From positions 20,214,954 through 20,278,953 of the forward strand of contig OX243827.1 of the NCBI GenBank assembly GCA_945859605.1: a stretch of DNA of 64,000 nucleotides, read 5' to 3'. The notes under the pieces are model-generated. The model had not been told where the DNA came from and did not search any database. It was given only the letters and a program-made list of their open reading frames with translations. Shown here in pieces: positions 1 through 11,993 of the stretch; positions within the stretch are counted from its first letter, which is position 1, and every line of letters begins with the position of its first letter. This DNA is from Lumbricus rubellus (Eukaryota; Annelida; Clitellata; Crassiclitellata; Lumbricidae). The position numbers and the translations under genes are program-made.

Positions 1-472
1 TTTTAGTTTTTTACACGAGTAATGAAAATTATGGGTTCACCCAGTATATATAAAATTATATATACAACCCACCAGGTAAAAATCAATAGAAAATAACTAT
101 AATAGGCCCATATAATGTTCTCGCCTGCTCAATAAAGATTGCATTGTGCAAGTGCTCGTATTGTGATCGGAGTAGGCCTAATAATTATTGTGTGACGTGT
201 GCCATGTATTGCTTCCAGTATACCTTGTAACTAAATTGAAAAATGGAGTCTGCAGTTGGAAGTAAATGTTCTTAATGAGTTGTCGACAGCTAGGCTGCGC
301 TCCTATAGCCTATGGACCTCGTGTCAGGCTTGCCACCTGTAGGGGAAGCATGAGTTCAAATAAGAAAATTTACTGAAATTACCCCGGCTTCCCCTATGCC
401 TAGTGTAACTGGGTTAAAATATGGCACGGAGTTTGTGATTGGTTAGCATGGACTGGTTTTTGATTATGGTTT
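1..472. other. Anonymous A+T-rich non-coding DNA
   Basis: No gene or repeat family recognised. One copy of the octamer TAGGCCTA lies at 173-180. Confidence 0.5.
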
Positions 473-697
473 TTCGGACACATCATGAGAGGAGAGGGAA
501 CATGCACTGAGAAAGACATCATGCAGGGCACAATGCCAGGAGGTCGGAAAAGAGGAAGACCAAGAACAAACTGGCTGGGCAACATCAAGGAGTGAACTGG
601 ATTGACATTGGGAGAAATGATCAAATTGACGGAGGACAGGAAGCGTTAGAGGAACATTGTACATGATGCGGCCGACCCTCGGATCGAGGATGGCTGA
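473..697 (+). pseudogene. Decayed C-terminal end of an RTE-type LINE reverse transcriptase
   Basis: Reading from 473 gives a frame starting FGHIMRGEG, then EKDIMQGTMPGGRKRGRPRT, then WLGNIKE, LTLGEMIKLTEDRK and NIVHDAADPR. This is the familiar tail of RTE-like LINE ORF2 proteins (FGHxxR, EKDIMxG, RRGRPRxxW, LTEDRxxWRxxVH). Two in-frame stops (after NIKE and after EDRK) sit where the family usually has Trp, so the copy is dead. The stop at 695 is followed by a short GAACA repeat, which fits the simple-repeat 3' tails of this clade. Only about 75 codons survive and the polymerase and endonuclease domains are absent. The family call is from pattern memory; the stops are read directly. Confidence 0.72.
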
Positions 698-1430
698 GAA
701 CAGAACAGAACAGGATGGACTGCGTCTTTAAAATGTGACTTAGGCTAGTCTATAGACAACTCAATAATAATATTATTATTTGTATGACATTATGTAGGTC
801 TATGTTTGAACGTATGAGAAACTCAGCATAGGCCTACTTATGTGTGTACTGAATTGAATGGATTGCGTTAATATTTATGTGCGTGAATATTATCATCATT
901 CATGAACTTCTATAAGACTGCATTATGCAGGCATAATGCAGCACATCAAATTTTTACAGAAATACCGAGATTAAAATGACGCACTCGTATTTTAAGGCAT
1001 AATAAAAAATAATAATATAATGTAGATTATTATGCCTACAAATATTATGACTATATTTTGGCAACCGCTTAAACTGTACAATCTATTCCAGACGTTTATG
1101 TACAATTGTACATTGTAGGCCATACACTGTAGGGTCTACTGTTGCATGCTCTGAGTTGTGCTGTCAGCGTGTGTATAGGCATTTGTTAAGAGACTGCCCT
1201 CATTTTCCAAAGTGCACTTTTATCGACGTTCTGTCATTTTTATACATCATCATTTTTCGTATGAATAGAAACCGCTGCTCATATAATCCGCCATGATCTA
1301 CGACTTGCCACATGTTGATGGCTTGTCGAGTCCACGTTAAGGTCGTCATCGCAGTCTTTAGGCTACGTGTCATTCACTGTCTCGTCGCTTGTTTTATGTA
1401 TAGGCCTACCTACATGCATACTTGAAAACT
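698..1430. other. Anonymous A+T-rich non-coding DNA
   Basis: Short AAT runs and two TAGGCCTA octamers (829, 1401). No coding or RNA gene seen. Confidence 0.5.
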
Positions 1431-1438
1431 GAGTATAT

Positions 1439-1670
1439 CAGTGGCGTAGCCAGGAATTTATGATGGGGGGTTATGGCCTGACCGGATGCCATTTCTAACA
1501 CCAACCCAACAGTATTACAGTAAATGAAAAGGGAATAAAGTAACAAAGAGAATAGAGTAAGAAAAACAATTGTTACTACAAACAATTATTGTTTTTTTTC
1601 TTAAGTGGATAAACCTTTCCTAAGCCAGCGGGGGTTTTAACACCCTAAACTCCCCTTGTCTACGCCACTG
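1439..1670. mobile_element. hAT-like MITE, 232 bp
   Basis: The left end reads CAGTGGCGTAGCCAG and the right end reads CTACGCCACTG, an inverted terminal repeat typical of hAT-type non-autonomous elements in animals. The flanks are gagtatat (1431-1438) and aagtattt (1671-1678), an imperfect 8-bp duplication (6 of 8). No coding capacity. The interior has a purine-rich left side and a GGGGTTTTAACACCC stretch on the right. Confidence 0.7.
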
Positions 1671-2351
1671 AAGTATTTCGGCACAATAATAATAATGGAT
1701 GGATCCGATTTGACCAGGGTCTATGACACCAGAGGCCGTTACCCTGAACAGAAATTTGCTTGGCATATTACAGCACTTAATAAGCAATTACATTCATATA
1801 TAATGCGGCCCTGTATAATGTAGCCTATATATCTCGGAGATGTTAATTTCTCTACATTCTTCTAAGCGAAATTTCTTCTCCGGTGATTTCTCTGTCTTTC
1901 AAGTGACGTCCAACACTCAGCCGTTTGTCGTATGACAGGTCACGGTGCAGTCCCCCCTGCTTTGGGGTGAATTCTTGGTAAATTTGGGGATGTCATTCCT
2001 GGGAGGGAACTTCGCTCCTTCCCCCACCCCCAGAGACGTCTAGATAAAACACTGGTCACGCACGCAGTCATCCTCGTGACTGAAGGAACTTGGCAATGTC
2101 TACCTGCGTGGAATATTTCTCCACTCTTCCTCCGAGGTGATGGCTGTTGAAACGCTCTCGCCTGACCGATTAATCACGCTCTGTTTCAGTGTAAGACGCT
2201 TCTCCTCTGGTTCGGATCACGTTCGCTTTCAAACAAATGAGTTCTGTATTTGCATTGCGATTTCTGCCTTAAGGCTTGTCGTCGTCGTGACCGAGAATAA
2301 ACTCGTGACTTAATGTGGACGACTGCATTTACATTGTTGTACAATTATAGT
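1671..2351. other. Anonymous non-coding DNA
   Basis: Moderately GC-rich between 1860 and 2290, with no open frame of recognisable family and no repeat family identified. Confidence 0.45.
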
Positions 2352-2660
2352 ACATGTACATGCCTTGTTGGTTTTGCAATCGTCTTACATGTACAAGTGC
2401 ACATGCCTTGTTGGTTTTACAATCGTCTTACATGTACAATTGTACATGCATTGTTAGTTTTACAATCGTCTTACATGTACAATTGTACATGCCTTGTTGG
2501 TTTTACAATCGTCTTACATGTACAATTGTAGTATGTACATGCCTTGTTGGTTTTACAATCGTCTTACATGTATACAATAATTGCACATGCTTTGTTGGTT
2601 TTACAATCGTCTTACATGTACAATAATTGTACATGCCTTGTTGGTTTTACAATCGTCTTA
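2352..2660 (+). repeat. Minisatellite, seven copies of a ~43-bp unit containing an 18-bp palindrome
   Basis: Each unit ends in TGCCTTGTTGGTTTTACAAT followed by CGTCTT and begins ACATGTACA. In the canonical copies the junction contains CATGTACAATTGTACATG, a perfect 18-bp palindrome. Unit length runs from about 35 to 50 bp, and the variation is mostly inside the palindrome. Apparent open frames here are just the repeat read through. Confidence 0.9.
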
Positions 2661-3683
2661 ATTGTGCCAGGGCTTTTTGTCTTTTAACCTGTGAGGCTGT
2701 CGAATGGTGATCATGTGTTGGTATCATGTGATGGCATGCAGCGCAGTGCATTTCCAAGAAGACCAGTTTAAAATTTTCTGTGGTTTAGGTACACTAGAAC
2801 GAAGATTAGGCCGTAGTAATGTAGTTATTGTGAGGATGCACCGAGGCTATTTTATTCTACTTGGTGAGATTGATGCACTGACATGCTGAACATAAATTAG
2901 ACTTACTTACCTATTTACTTGCTTATATTATATATACTTGTTTAAATAAAATCTGGTTTAAGTTTTTAATGTCAGTGTGTCCTGCATGTTTTCTGCATGC
3001 TTCCATGACGTAAATTACAATTTAAAATTAATAGAACTTTTTCCTTTTTATTTATCTATTTCCTGAACCAACAAAGTGTGTGTTTAAACAGGTGTGTGGG
3101 CATTATGAGTGCACGTGCACTAAATAAATATGAAATTGAATTTTTTTTAAAATCTAATCCCCGACGTGCAAACGAAGTTCTGTTTATTCTCCTTCATTCG
3201 AACGCAAATTTCATATCACTCGGCAGCGGTTTCGAACCAAGGCGGAAATTTATCATCTACTTCGCAGGTGAAAGCTTCCGACTGCAGCACCCCCATCTGT
3301 CGGCTGATTGCAGTTGGTGTCCGTACGTCCGTAATTACCGGATACGCAATGCACTTAGTCCGAAGATGATTGGTTGCGAAGCCAGGCAATTCGCCTTAAA
3401 CACGCACGCTCATGCATATTCATCGAAATTATTAATCCGCGCGTGGCGCGAAAGAACCGCAATCGGAGAGTGAGTCGTCTGCTGCTTGTGTCGACGTTTC
3501 CGCGCGAAATGTAGGCATTGGAGATTTCGGTGGAATAATCCGTCGCTTAGCAACGGCGACGTCGCGAGTGACGCACGCGATCAACAACAACCGTGACGCA
3601 ATAAAATGTGACGCTGCGGTGAGAAGCATGGAGCAGTCTATGACAAATCTGGGTCGTCATTTTGACGTCATGATAGCCTACAT
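2661..3683. other. Anonymous DNA; CpG-rich stretch at 3150-3620
   Basis: The CpG-rich part carries a 131-codon open frame (3078-3473, +, non-ATG start possible) and overlapping frames with no family resemblance. It could be promoter-proximal DNA, but nothing decides this. Confidence 0.35.
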
Positions 3684-3936
3684 CTGTGTCTGTGTGTCTG
3701 TGTGTCTATTTATCTATCTATCTATGTATCTATGTATCTATGTATCTATGTATCTATGTATCTATGTATGTATGTATGTATGTATGTATGTATGTATGTA
3801 TGTATGTATGTATGTATGTATGTATGTATGTATGTATGTATGTATGTATGTATGTATGTATGTATGTATGTATGTATGTATGTATGTATGTATGTATGTA
3901 TGTATGTATGTATGTATGTATGTATGTATGTATGTA

Positions 3937-4027
<91 letters not shown>

Positions 4028-4037
4028 ATATCTATCT
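3684..4037 (+). repeat. Compound tetranucleotide microsatellite (TATC/TATG/TCTG)n
   Basis: Blocks of TCTA, then about 40 TATG/TGTA units, then TCTG, then TCTA again. Because 4 is not a multiple of 3, all three frames stay open, which explains long MYVC-type open frames. Confidence 0.97.
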
Positions 4038-4255
4038 GTAGATTTATCATATCTATCTATCACATCTGCAGTCTATTTAATGCCGTTTAACTACACTGTG
4101 TCATTTGAAGGAAGGATGATTAGAGTCGCCCTCCTCGTGTCTTAAGACTTGGGACTGGCACTTCTAAGGTGCGAGCAGTGGCGCACTAATCATATACATG
4201 TAGCTATTCATAGTAACTGTTAACCATCTGTGAACTGTTTAAGGAGCAGAAGGAT

Positions 4256-4618
4256 CATGGGCGCCCGCAGAAATTTTTGCAGGAGGGGGCAAAACACGAT
4301 GGTCAACGTCAAATATTTTTAGCAGGAGGACAAAAAAATGCAAAGCGAGGATTTAAGAACATGCATGGGTATTTTTCACAGCGGTTTCTTGGTGTAATTT
4401 TTTCAGTTTCACTTTTTTAAAAAAATTTAATATGAATTGCTTCTTTTTGCAAGACAATTTGTTTTAAAAATCGAAAGTATTAGTTAAAAGTAGGCTTTTC
4501 AATTCTCTAATATGAAGAAATTTGTTATAAATCCCAAAAGTAGTAGTGAGAAAAATAGGTTTCAATTTTCCAGGGGGGGGCAAGTGCCCCCCTTTGCCCC
4601 TATGTGCGGGCTCCCATG
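4256..4618. mobile_element. hAT-like MITE, 363 bp, with perfect 8-bp target duplication
   Basis: Ends are CATGGGCGCCCGCA (left) and TGCGGGCTCCCATG (right), inverted with one mismatch. The direct repeat agaaggat flanks it exactly at 4248-4255 and 4619-4626, as expected for an 8-bp-duplicating superfamily such as hAT. The interior has GGGGGGGGCAAGTGCCCCCC near the right end and no open frame of interest. Confidence 0.85.
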
Positions 4619-5880
4619 AGAAGGATGAGGATGGGGAGAAAGAGGAAATGTGGTGCAGAAGGATGAGGATGGGAAAAGGTAGATGATGAGAAAGAGCAGG
4701 AGGAAGAAAAGCAAGATGACGAGAAGGAAGAGGAGAAACCAAAGAGAGGAAGAAAACGAAGAGGAAGAGTATTAATTTCGTTTATTGTTATATTTCGGGA
4801 TTGAGTTGGTCACAATCGGAGATGTTTCAAGGCACTTTCATATAAACGTCGCTCAAACCGATCGCTCGGAAGAGAGAACAACACCATTATTGACTTTTCA
4901 AGGCACGTAATAATCATGTGATCGAGGAGAAAGACCGTACTGAAATTTCCGTCTCGTCGGTAGGTCTCTGTAGGCTATATAAAAATTCAATCACACTCAC
5001 AACGATGCGCAGAAAACTATGGCAGCCTCGGCAGAAGAATCATTAGTGCATCAGTGTACAGAAGAAGAAGAAAAATAATAAACCAAAATAGTTACAGCTA
5101 CAAAAAATGGTGTGTCAATTTTCCTGTGGGGCAAGTGCCCCCTCTTGTAGATATTTTTGAGGGTGCTTATCGCTTCAAAAGCAAGTATCTCTACGTTTGA
5201 GTACGTGTTAGCGTGCCTTTTGGAGTTGAAAGCCAGCGTTTTGGTTATAGGCCTATATAGCCCACAACTTCCCAAAAACGGATGTAGTACTGAGTGTTAA
5301 TTTCACCCAGGGGACACCCTCTGTCACGGCCATCACCACCTGTACCGCCACCTCTTAGATTGTTTTCTTTACGTCGTTACCGTAGGACTTATTTCATCCG
5401 CGTATGTGGCCCAGGAGGAAATCTGGTCGACAGGTGTGTGTATAAATCCGCCAGTTAGTTACTGATGTGTAGTTGGCACGCAGCCTTTTATGGTTGGCAG
5501 TCAAACAACGCACACACGACGGTCTGGACTCCACACGCACGCATGCACGCATGCAAGCGCAATCGTGAGGATCATTATTGAAGGGACTTCATTAGATTTC
5601 CGATTTAGCCATCTGGCTCTTGGGAATTGGCTTAAAAGGGCAATCACAGCTTCAAAGGGATACTTCAGCTAGGTCTTGATTGGAATTCTGCAGGTGTGGT
5701 ATATCCTCTTAAACCCACTCAATCAGAACAGACCCGCTGATGTTCCCGATGTCAACTCTATTATATAAGGAGTGTCAGTCTTTGTTCTCTTGGACAAGAT
5801 TCCGTGGCGTTCATATAAAATCTGAAGACCAAATTATTATTATTCAGCCCAATTCTTTGAAACGCACACACCAACACGCA
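4619..5880. other. Purine-rich tract, then anonymous DNA
   Basis: 4619-4770 is GGA/GAA-rich. 5098-5165 (caattttcctgtggggcaag and following) resembles the right end of the MITE at 4256-4618 and is probably a truncated relative. Nothing else recognised. Confidence 0.45.
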
Positions 5881-5897
5881 CAGGCACGCGCGCGCGT

Positions 5898-5954
<57 letters not shown>
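5881..5954 (+). repeat. (CG)n/(CA)n dinucleotide repeat
   Basis: Alternating CGCG and CACA blocks, a purine/pyrimidine alternation that could adopt Z-DNA. Confidence 0.95.
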
Positions 5955-5955
<1 letters not shown>

Positions 5956-6640
5956 ATTTTGGATGGCTTGCATGCGATTTCTAGCCACAAAGAATGTTCG
6001 AATTTACAATAGACTAGCTCACCTTATGACCATGCCCATTGGAAACCTCTGAAAATGTTTCCTGGCCAAGTTCAAAGGTGACTCACACGCGCACACATAA
6101 ACGTAATTATAATGTGCATGTGCGCGTGCGTATGTGTCTGTGTGTTTGACATCATCGCAATCCAATTGTATTGAATTCCGGTAATGCTGTTACATGACCT
6201 TCCACTTATTCCCAAAGCAGAAGAAAATGTGCAGGCAATCAAGTTCACGTCAATATATTATGTGGCAAAGGAAGCAAGCAAGTACTCAAGAGCAAACATA
6301 ATTATAATTTGAAGAGTCGTAAAAATGCAGCGCACTGCTGTCTATGTCAACTATGTCTAATTAAAAAAAAACCAAAGTCTTAGAATGCTTCATTCATGGT
6401 GATCTCAAAATGTCCTACTTTCCCAAGGGTTGAGTATACATGTATCATACAGATACGCGTCCGATGGTCTCAACAATCGACCTAATGATACACTGGCTGA
6501 CGCGATACTGCCACGGCAGCAATCAATCCAAAAATTGCACTGCAAAAACTATAACCACACACTTAACAATAGCAGCATCATTAAATTTACGGTTTTAGGT
6601 CAACCAGTGCAAACTGCTTTAAGGCCCAAAAATAGCCATC
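5955..6640. other. Anonymous non-coding DNA
   Basis: No gene, RNA or repeat family seen. Confidence 0.45.
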
Positions 6641-6648
6641 ACCCAGAA

Positions 6649-6689
6649 TGACGTCATTAGTCCATGACGTCAAATCGAGCAGCCATCTT
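6649..6689. promoter_or_regulatory. Two CRE palindromes beside a YY1-like site
   Basis: TGACGTCA occurs at 6649-6656 and again at 6665-6672, 16 bp apart start to start. GCCATCTT (reverse complement AAGATGGC, like the YY1 core) follows at 6682-6689. This cluster is the sort found in TATA-less promoters, but no transcript start is visible, so the role is inference. Confidence 0.35.
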
Positions 6690-6891
6690 GTTGCCGTTTG
6701 TGTCTCCGTTAGCCAGCATAGACTTCTTCTTGCTTGGTCTCATTTGTTTTCGATTTCAGGCGTCTCAATCTGCCAGTCGTCGTCTCGCGTTGTCATGGAG
6801 TCATCTGATTACCAGGCTGCGAGCGGCGAAGTGCATGCAACCGACCGCTATATGGCTATACCATCTTCCGCTATAATTGCTGGCCATGCAT

Positions 6892-7505
6892 CAGGGGCCG
6901 TATTCACGTCGATATCTTAGCTTACGCATAGACTAAGCGCGCGTTGCAACTAGTTAAGACGATTCTTAGAGATTCCAACAGTCGGTATGCATAAGACAGG
7001 GGACCACTTACTTAGTCGGCAACTAAATTGTTGTTATAGTTAACGTGCATGCGCACTAGATATTAATAGGCAAGCGTCCACGTACGGAAGTAAACAAAGA
7101 TTTGAATACGGTTGCATCGCCCATATAAGATCTGTCAGACGCTACATTATATTGTGATCTAAATAGGATTTGTCACACATTACTTAAATTCTGTGACGAT
7201 GAAAACAGTATAAATAATCTCATTGTCCCCTCAGCCAGCGGAATTAACCATACTACTATAGAGTCTCCAACACATCTTTTGATGTCTTTAACTTCGTCGA
7301 AGTGAGCGATGTTTGGACTTTACGCCGCGACTAGCTAGCACGCGACTAGATAACACACGACCCTCAGAACCCAACTATCGCTAGTTGTCACATAGACGAC
7401 TAAGCTGTCAACGCGCATACCGATTTATCCATTAAGCTTAGTTTCTAACTAGCCAGATTTATTCAGCGACTAAGACTTACAATATCGTCGTGAACACGGC
7501 CCCTG
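6892..7505. mobile_element. MITE-like element, 614 bp, with ~30-bp imperfect terminal inverted repeats
   Basis: The left end is CAGGGGCCGTATTCACGTCG. The right end, reverse-complemented, is CAGGGGCCGTGTTCACGACG, and the similarity continues a further ~10 bp. The interior is rich in CTAAGC, CGACTA and similar words with no open frame. I could not see a convincing target duplication, so the superfamily is open. Confidence 0.65.
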
Positions 7506-8208
7506 TGTCGCTGCCTATTGCGATTGAGCGACAATTATTATTGCGCGGCGCATTTCCAGCGCGGCGTGCACTGTACGTGTATATTCTGTTTTACGAGTTC
7601 GTCCTCACGAGGGAGCCACCGTGCAACAATGGCGGACAATGGCAGACGTCGTGAAAGACCTGTTGGAAATGAGCCGACTGTTTCGCCGCCATTGATCGCG
7701 TGCATGCCCGGCGCCGCATGTGTACATGTATACGGCTCCATCGTCTATAGTTATACGTATCTGCACCTTCTCGTTCCAGGTGTAAGTGGCGTTGCTGCTG
7801 CTGCTGCTGCAGCAGTGGCTGACGAAATAATTGCCTGTTTTGTTCTGATGTATTATAGGCTTATACCGCGGTCGTTGCAGGAAGAAGCCGGTGTTCTTCG
7901 AAGGGCGTCACCGTTACAGGACAATTATCTGGCAAGCACTGCTGAATTTTTCAGTGCGTCTAAGTAAGATTTCTCCTTCGCACGCGACTAAGCTTATATA
8001 TACTGGGAAACTCGTCTGTTGTGAGCATATAATTTATATGTACTGTGGAAAATAAGATATAGTGAGCACGCCGACTTCACACTGTCGGTGGGAAGGGTAG
8101 ATGGTGAGGGAGAGGATTTGGCCACCTGCATGCTCTCATACGCCGAGGCTAAGAAAATGAAGTTGCTAGCATTAATACCCACCACTGATTCGAGGCTAAT
8201 CTAAGGGA
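7506..8208. other. CpG-rich DNA with a possible first exon at 7629
   Basis: ATGGCGGACAATGGCAGACG begins at 7629 in a fair initiation context (caacaATGG) and stays open to 7967, passing through a CTG run at 7793-7812 (poly-Ala). The predicted peptide matches nothing I know. A host first exon is possible, but chance is equally likely. Confidence 0.25.
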
Positions 8209-8300
8209 TTGATATTCTTCTTCTACTTCTTCTTTTTCTTCGTCTTCTTCTTCATTATAATCTTCATAATCATCATCTTCTTTATCATCATCATCATCCC

Positions 8301-8385
<85 letters not shown>

Positions 8386-8410
8386 TTCTTCTTCTTCTTC
8401 TTCTTCTTCG
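8209..8410 (+). repeat. (TCT)n/(TCA)n trinucleotide repeat
   Basis: TCT/TTC, then about 28 TCA units, then TCT. It gives poly-Ile, poly-Asp and poly-Met open frames that are not genes. Confidence 0.97.
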
Positions 8411-8445
8411 TGCACATTGCGTCTGCACGAGGCTGTAGTACGGAG

Positions 8446-8500
8446 CACATCTGAGTAGTAATCTTGAAGGTGCGCTATAACAAGTGCTCATGCATACATA
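8446..8500 (+). repeat. Orphan SINE/LINE 3' tail
   Basis: Reads CATCTGAGTAGTAATCTTGA then AGGTGCGCTATAACAAGTGC, matching the tail of the SINEs at 17115 and 40708. Confidence 0.7.
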
Positions 8501-9955
8501 CATGTATATTATGATTACTGATGTCGATTGCAGTTCTTTGCGTTGAATTACTTGATTATACGGATGAGTACTTAAAGGGAAATAAGTCCCGCTATCAGGG
8601 GGTTACCCCAATATCAATGCACATTCATGAGCAGGCGCTGCACTATATCTGAGGGATTGTCCAATGTCCAGAGAGAGTCGAAGTTTAGAGGTAGATAGCT
8701 GTCTCCATCATTATCAGAGATATAGCCTATATATGCATACCATAGTCAATTCATCGTTTATGTATGTAAGACGAAGATGAATAGCAGCTCCCTTGAGCTG
8801 GCCCCGACACAGCCACGGGTATGATCAATCAATCATTCAATCAATCGATCGATCAATCCATTAATTTGAAGATATTAAGCTGACCCAGATACAGCTTAAA
8901 AAACAATATTGTTCAGAGGTTTTGGAGACGGCCGCAACGCAAAGATAAAAAATTCATAAAATATTTGAGCAGATGTAGTAATCATGAATATTGTACGTAA
9001 AATACATGTATAGCTTACGGTAGTCTTTAATATATAGGTGACTAGTTGAATTACTCAACTTTGCCCGGGAAATTTCACGTTAAGCCCCCTCCTTTTGATT
9101 CAGTTTTAAATTAAACGAAAATTATTATTAAAAAAATTATTATTGTTCCTAATCTCTGCCTAGCCATGTGTAATGTTCATTTCTGCCCTAAATCGACGGC
9201 GCCAATATCGTTACATCGTTCTGCATTATATTCTGTCCTGTCACTCACGCTCGCAGCCTTCCGTGAACCCAATCTATCTAACAATCGACTCCTTGACAGC
9301 TAATCCCGGTGGCGCATTACATTGAAAGCACAGAAAAACTCTCTCAACGGTTCTCGTTTTATTTTAAACCTCACCAGTCGAACCCCGTTATAATACTCGT
9401 TGACGACCGATTCAGATCGCTCTGGCTAGGTGGCGCTAGTGCAGCAGGGCACCGGTGGTAGCGGCAGCGTTGCTGCTGGCATCGAGTGCTGGTTTATTGA
9501 GCAGCAGCTGCCTGCTCAAGCAGTTGGATGGATGGATGCCTGCCAGGCAGTCGCCGTCTCCTGTTGCATCGCTTGCCAGCAACTTATATACTGTATTGCA
9601 AGCGGCCGGATTGAGCTGTGAGTTCGTTTGTGAAGACTGAGCAACGGTGCCTTTAAAACGCGCTTGTGTGTGTATGTGTGTGTGTCTTCGGTGCCAAGTG
9701 CAAGAGCTTGATTGGTGGATTAAGTCGTTCGTGCGGCGGTGCACGATTGTACAGTTCACTCGAATTAATTTTATCGTCTGGCTTTGTTTTTGCTGCGTCC
9801 GTTGGGCTGTATCGAAAAGGTAAGCTGTATGCTGTTGACTGCATGGACGAGTAATTATTGTGCTATGGATATTGAACCGTGCTTGGTCACGAACACATAT
9901 TATCTGTTGAATCTCGTAATTAATTATTGTAATGATGACAATGATAAAATTATTT
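8501..9955. other. Anonymous non-coding DNA
   Basis: An ATCA/ATCG run lies at 8823-8862. 9420-9620 is GCAG-rich and 9668-9685 is a GT run. No gene recognised. Confidence 0.45.
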
Positions 9956-10201
9956 CTATTATTCGCTCATTCATTCGCTCATTCATTCATTCACTCATTC
10001 ATTAATTCATTCACTCATTCATTCATTCACTCATTCATTCATTCATTCATTCTTCATTCATTCATTCTTCATTCATTCATTCATTCTTCATTCATTCATT
10101 CATTCATTCACTCATTCATTCACTCATTCATTCATTCTTCATTCATTCATTCATTCTTCATTCATTCATTCATTCATTCTTCATTCATTCATTCATTCAT
10201 T
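9956..10201 (+). repeat. (ATTC)n tetranucleotide repeat with regular one-unit slips
   Basis: ATTC/ATTCACTC runs broken at intervals by ATTCTTC. It abuts a LINE fragment on the right. Confidence 0.95.
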
Positions 10202-10219
10202 ACTAGGATTTATAATTGA

Positions 10220-10520
10220 CCTGTCTCCGACCTCGCAGCACGTCGAGCTCTTCGCTCTGCGGCAACCGTGGGCAACGAGGGAGCTTTTGGTTCCACGAGC
10301 TCGCACTTCTATCAGACAGCGCTCTTTCCATTGCGGGTCCTGCCATCTGGAATGACCCCCACCCACTAACCTTGCGACTTATGCCTATAGCCTAAATTCC
10401 CCTGCGTTTTTTAAAGTTGCTAAAATTCTACTTTTTAGCTGTGGCTGGGCTAGGAGCGTCTCTGAGTAGGTCTCTTGAAGATGCGCTATGTAAATTCTTG
10501 AAAGGAATGAATGAATGAAT
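10220..10520 (+). pseudogene. 3' end of a CR1/L2-like LINE
   Basis: Around 10315-10370 a frame reads DSALSIAGPAIWNDP, and around 10402-10440 another reads PAFFKVAKILLFS. Together they match the conserved reverse transcriptase C-terminus of CR1/L2-type LINEs (DRAFSVAGPRLWNSLP ... FKxxLKTxLF), with a frameshift between them. The 3' untranslated part follows: GGAGCGTCTCTGAGTAGGTC, then TGCGCTATGTAAATTC, ending in (GAAT)n at 10505-10520. The tail motif is shared with the SINEs in this window. Family assignment is from pattern memory. Confidence 0.65.
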
Positions 10521-10572
10521 TTAGCCACCCTTTAAGGTTACTACTCAGGAGCACTCCCGATCCAAACTCGAC
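10519..10572 (-). repeat. Inverted orphan LINE tail abutting the previous one
   Basis: TTTAAGGTTACTACTCAGGA then GCACTCCCGATCC is the tail motif in the opposite orientation, so two tails meet 3' end to 3' end. Confidence 0.6.
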
Positions 10573-11993
10573 TAAAGACAACAGTTTTAGGATTGCGATC
10601 GTTATAGAAGGGACCATTGTCATCGTCAGTAGCAAGCAGCTTAGATAAATGTTTTGCAGTTTGCACACGTTGTCAAATGCGGCAGACTCTCAAGGCAGGC
10701 GACGCAATAATATACGTCACGTTCATTACTCTACATTATTTGCGTATACTGTACCCATTTTTCCTGTCAAAAGAAGTTGATGACCTTTTTTAGTCATTTA
10801 TTCGCCACTGTTTGCAGTGTCTTCGTCCCCATGTCCTAACACTCAACAATTGGGGGGGGGGGGCAAATGCATGGGCCGTCCCCCAACACATTCATTGAGG
10901 GGGAGCGTCTCCCCTTTATCCCCTAAGTCTCCGCCCATGGCGCCGTGTGAAGGATTTAATGGCATACTGTAAACAAATATGTTGCCTTTTCGCTATATGT
11001 GAGATTTTTAATCAGGAATCTGCAGTGTTCTGTTATTGCGTATGGAAATGAGTCATCATTGGTATAAACTGACGATGAAGCTGATTAAGTCATTATTCTG
11101 AAAACGCCGCTAAAGAAATAAAATTACGTACAACGCATTGTTCTGTGAACGCTGTTCTTTGAGCTTACACTGGCTGTTAATGAATGACAATAATTGTTTA
11201 TTACCTCGCCTTGTTTATGACCACTTTTATTTTCCTGTTGACGTCTGTTATGTATTGCCATCAAAATAGAAGGTTTTTGTTTACATGAGAAAGGTGGCTG
11301 TAGTGCAAGTTCGCATGGAATGACCACAAACTGTTTTTTTATTGATTGGGATTAAATAATTATGCGCTATAAAGTAGTTCCACCAATATCCTTGCTTTGA
11401 CGCGAGTATATATCGGCCATATGCATGACAATGAATTCGGAGCACCATTGTATAGCCCATACCACACGCATTCATTCTGCCAGAGTCCATTTTTCAATTT
11501 GCTATCAACTATTTATACGGAAACTGAATTACCGGCGACGAATATGGGCGATATCTTAATTCGGTTGCGGCTCGTGCCAGCCGAAATTTCATTACATTTC
11601 TAAGACCCGGGCAGGCCGTCTGCAACAGCAGGACACACGCGTGGACCGCGGCGGACATTTGGACGTGCAGCAGCGGTGGCAGCGGCGGGATTGCAGAAGT
11701 AGATGAAGAAATAGAAATTAAATCTGGCGATTGCGTGGACTTTGTCGCCCGCCGTTCTGAATAGGCAGCCTTCACGTACCTTGCGCGGGCAGTCGTCGTG
11801 TCGATTAACTGCCCTGCGTTGCTCGGGCATATATGCGTGTATGTATATACGGGCATCTGTGTCTTCGAGAGAGAGACATGAGATGGGAAATGGAAGTTAA
11901 TTCGGAATGATGCTTTGCGATTCATTCATTTGTCTCTTTGCATTGAACAGCTCACTCTCACTGAGAGGATTCGGTTATCTCAAGTGGACAGCG
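10573..11993. other. Anonymous DNA with a MITE fragment
   Basis: 10851-10942 (poly-G, then CTCCGCCCATGG) resembles the right end of the short MITE at 22731-22898. The rest, including a GCGG-rich patch at 11600-11690, shows no recognised gene. Confidence 0.45.

Noticed and set aside
3686..4145. Long Tyr/Val/Met/Cys open frames
   Set aside because: Read-through of a tetranucleotide microsatellite in all three frames.
8149..8454. Poly-Asp, poly-Ile and poly-Met frames
   Set aside because: Three frames of one (TCA)n repeat; no unique sequence.
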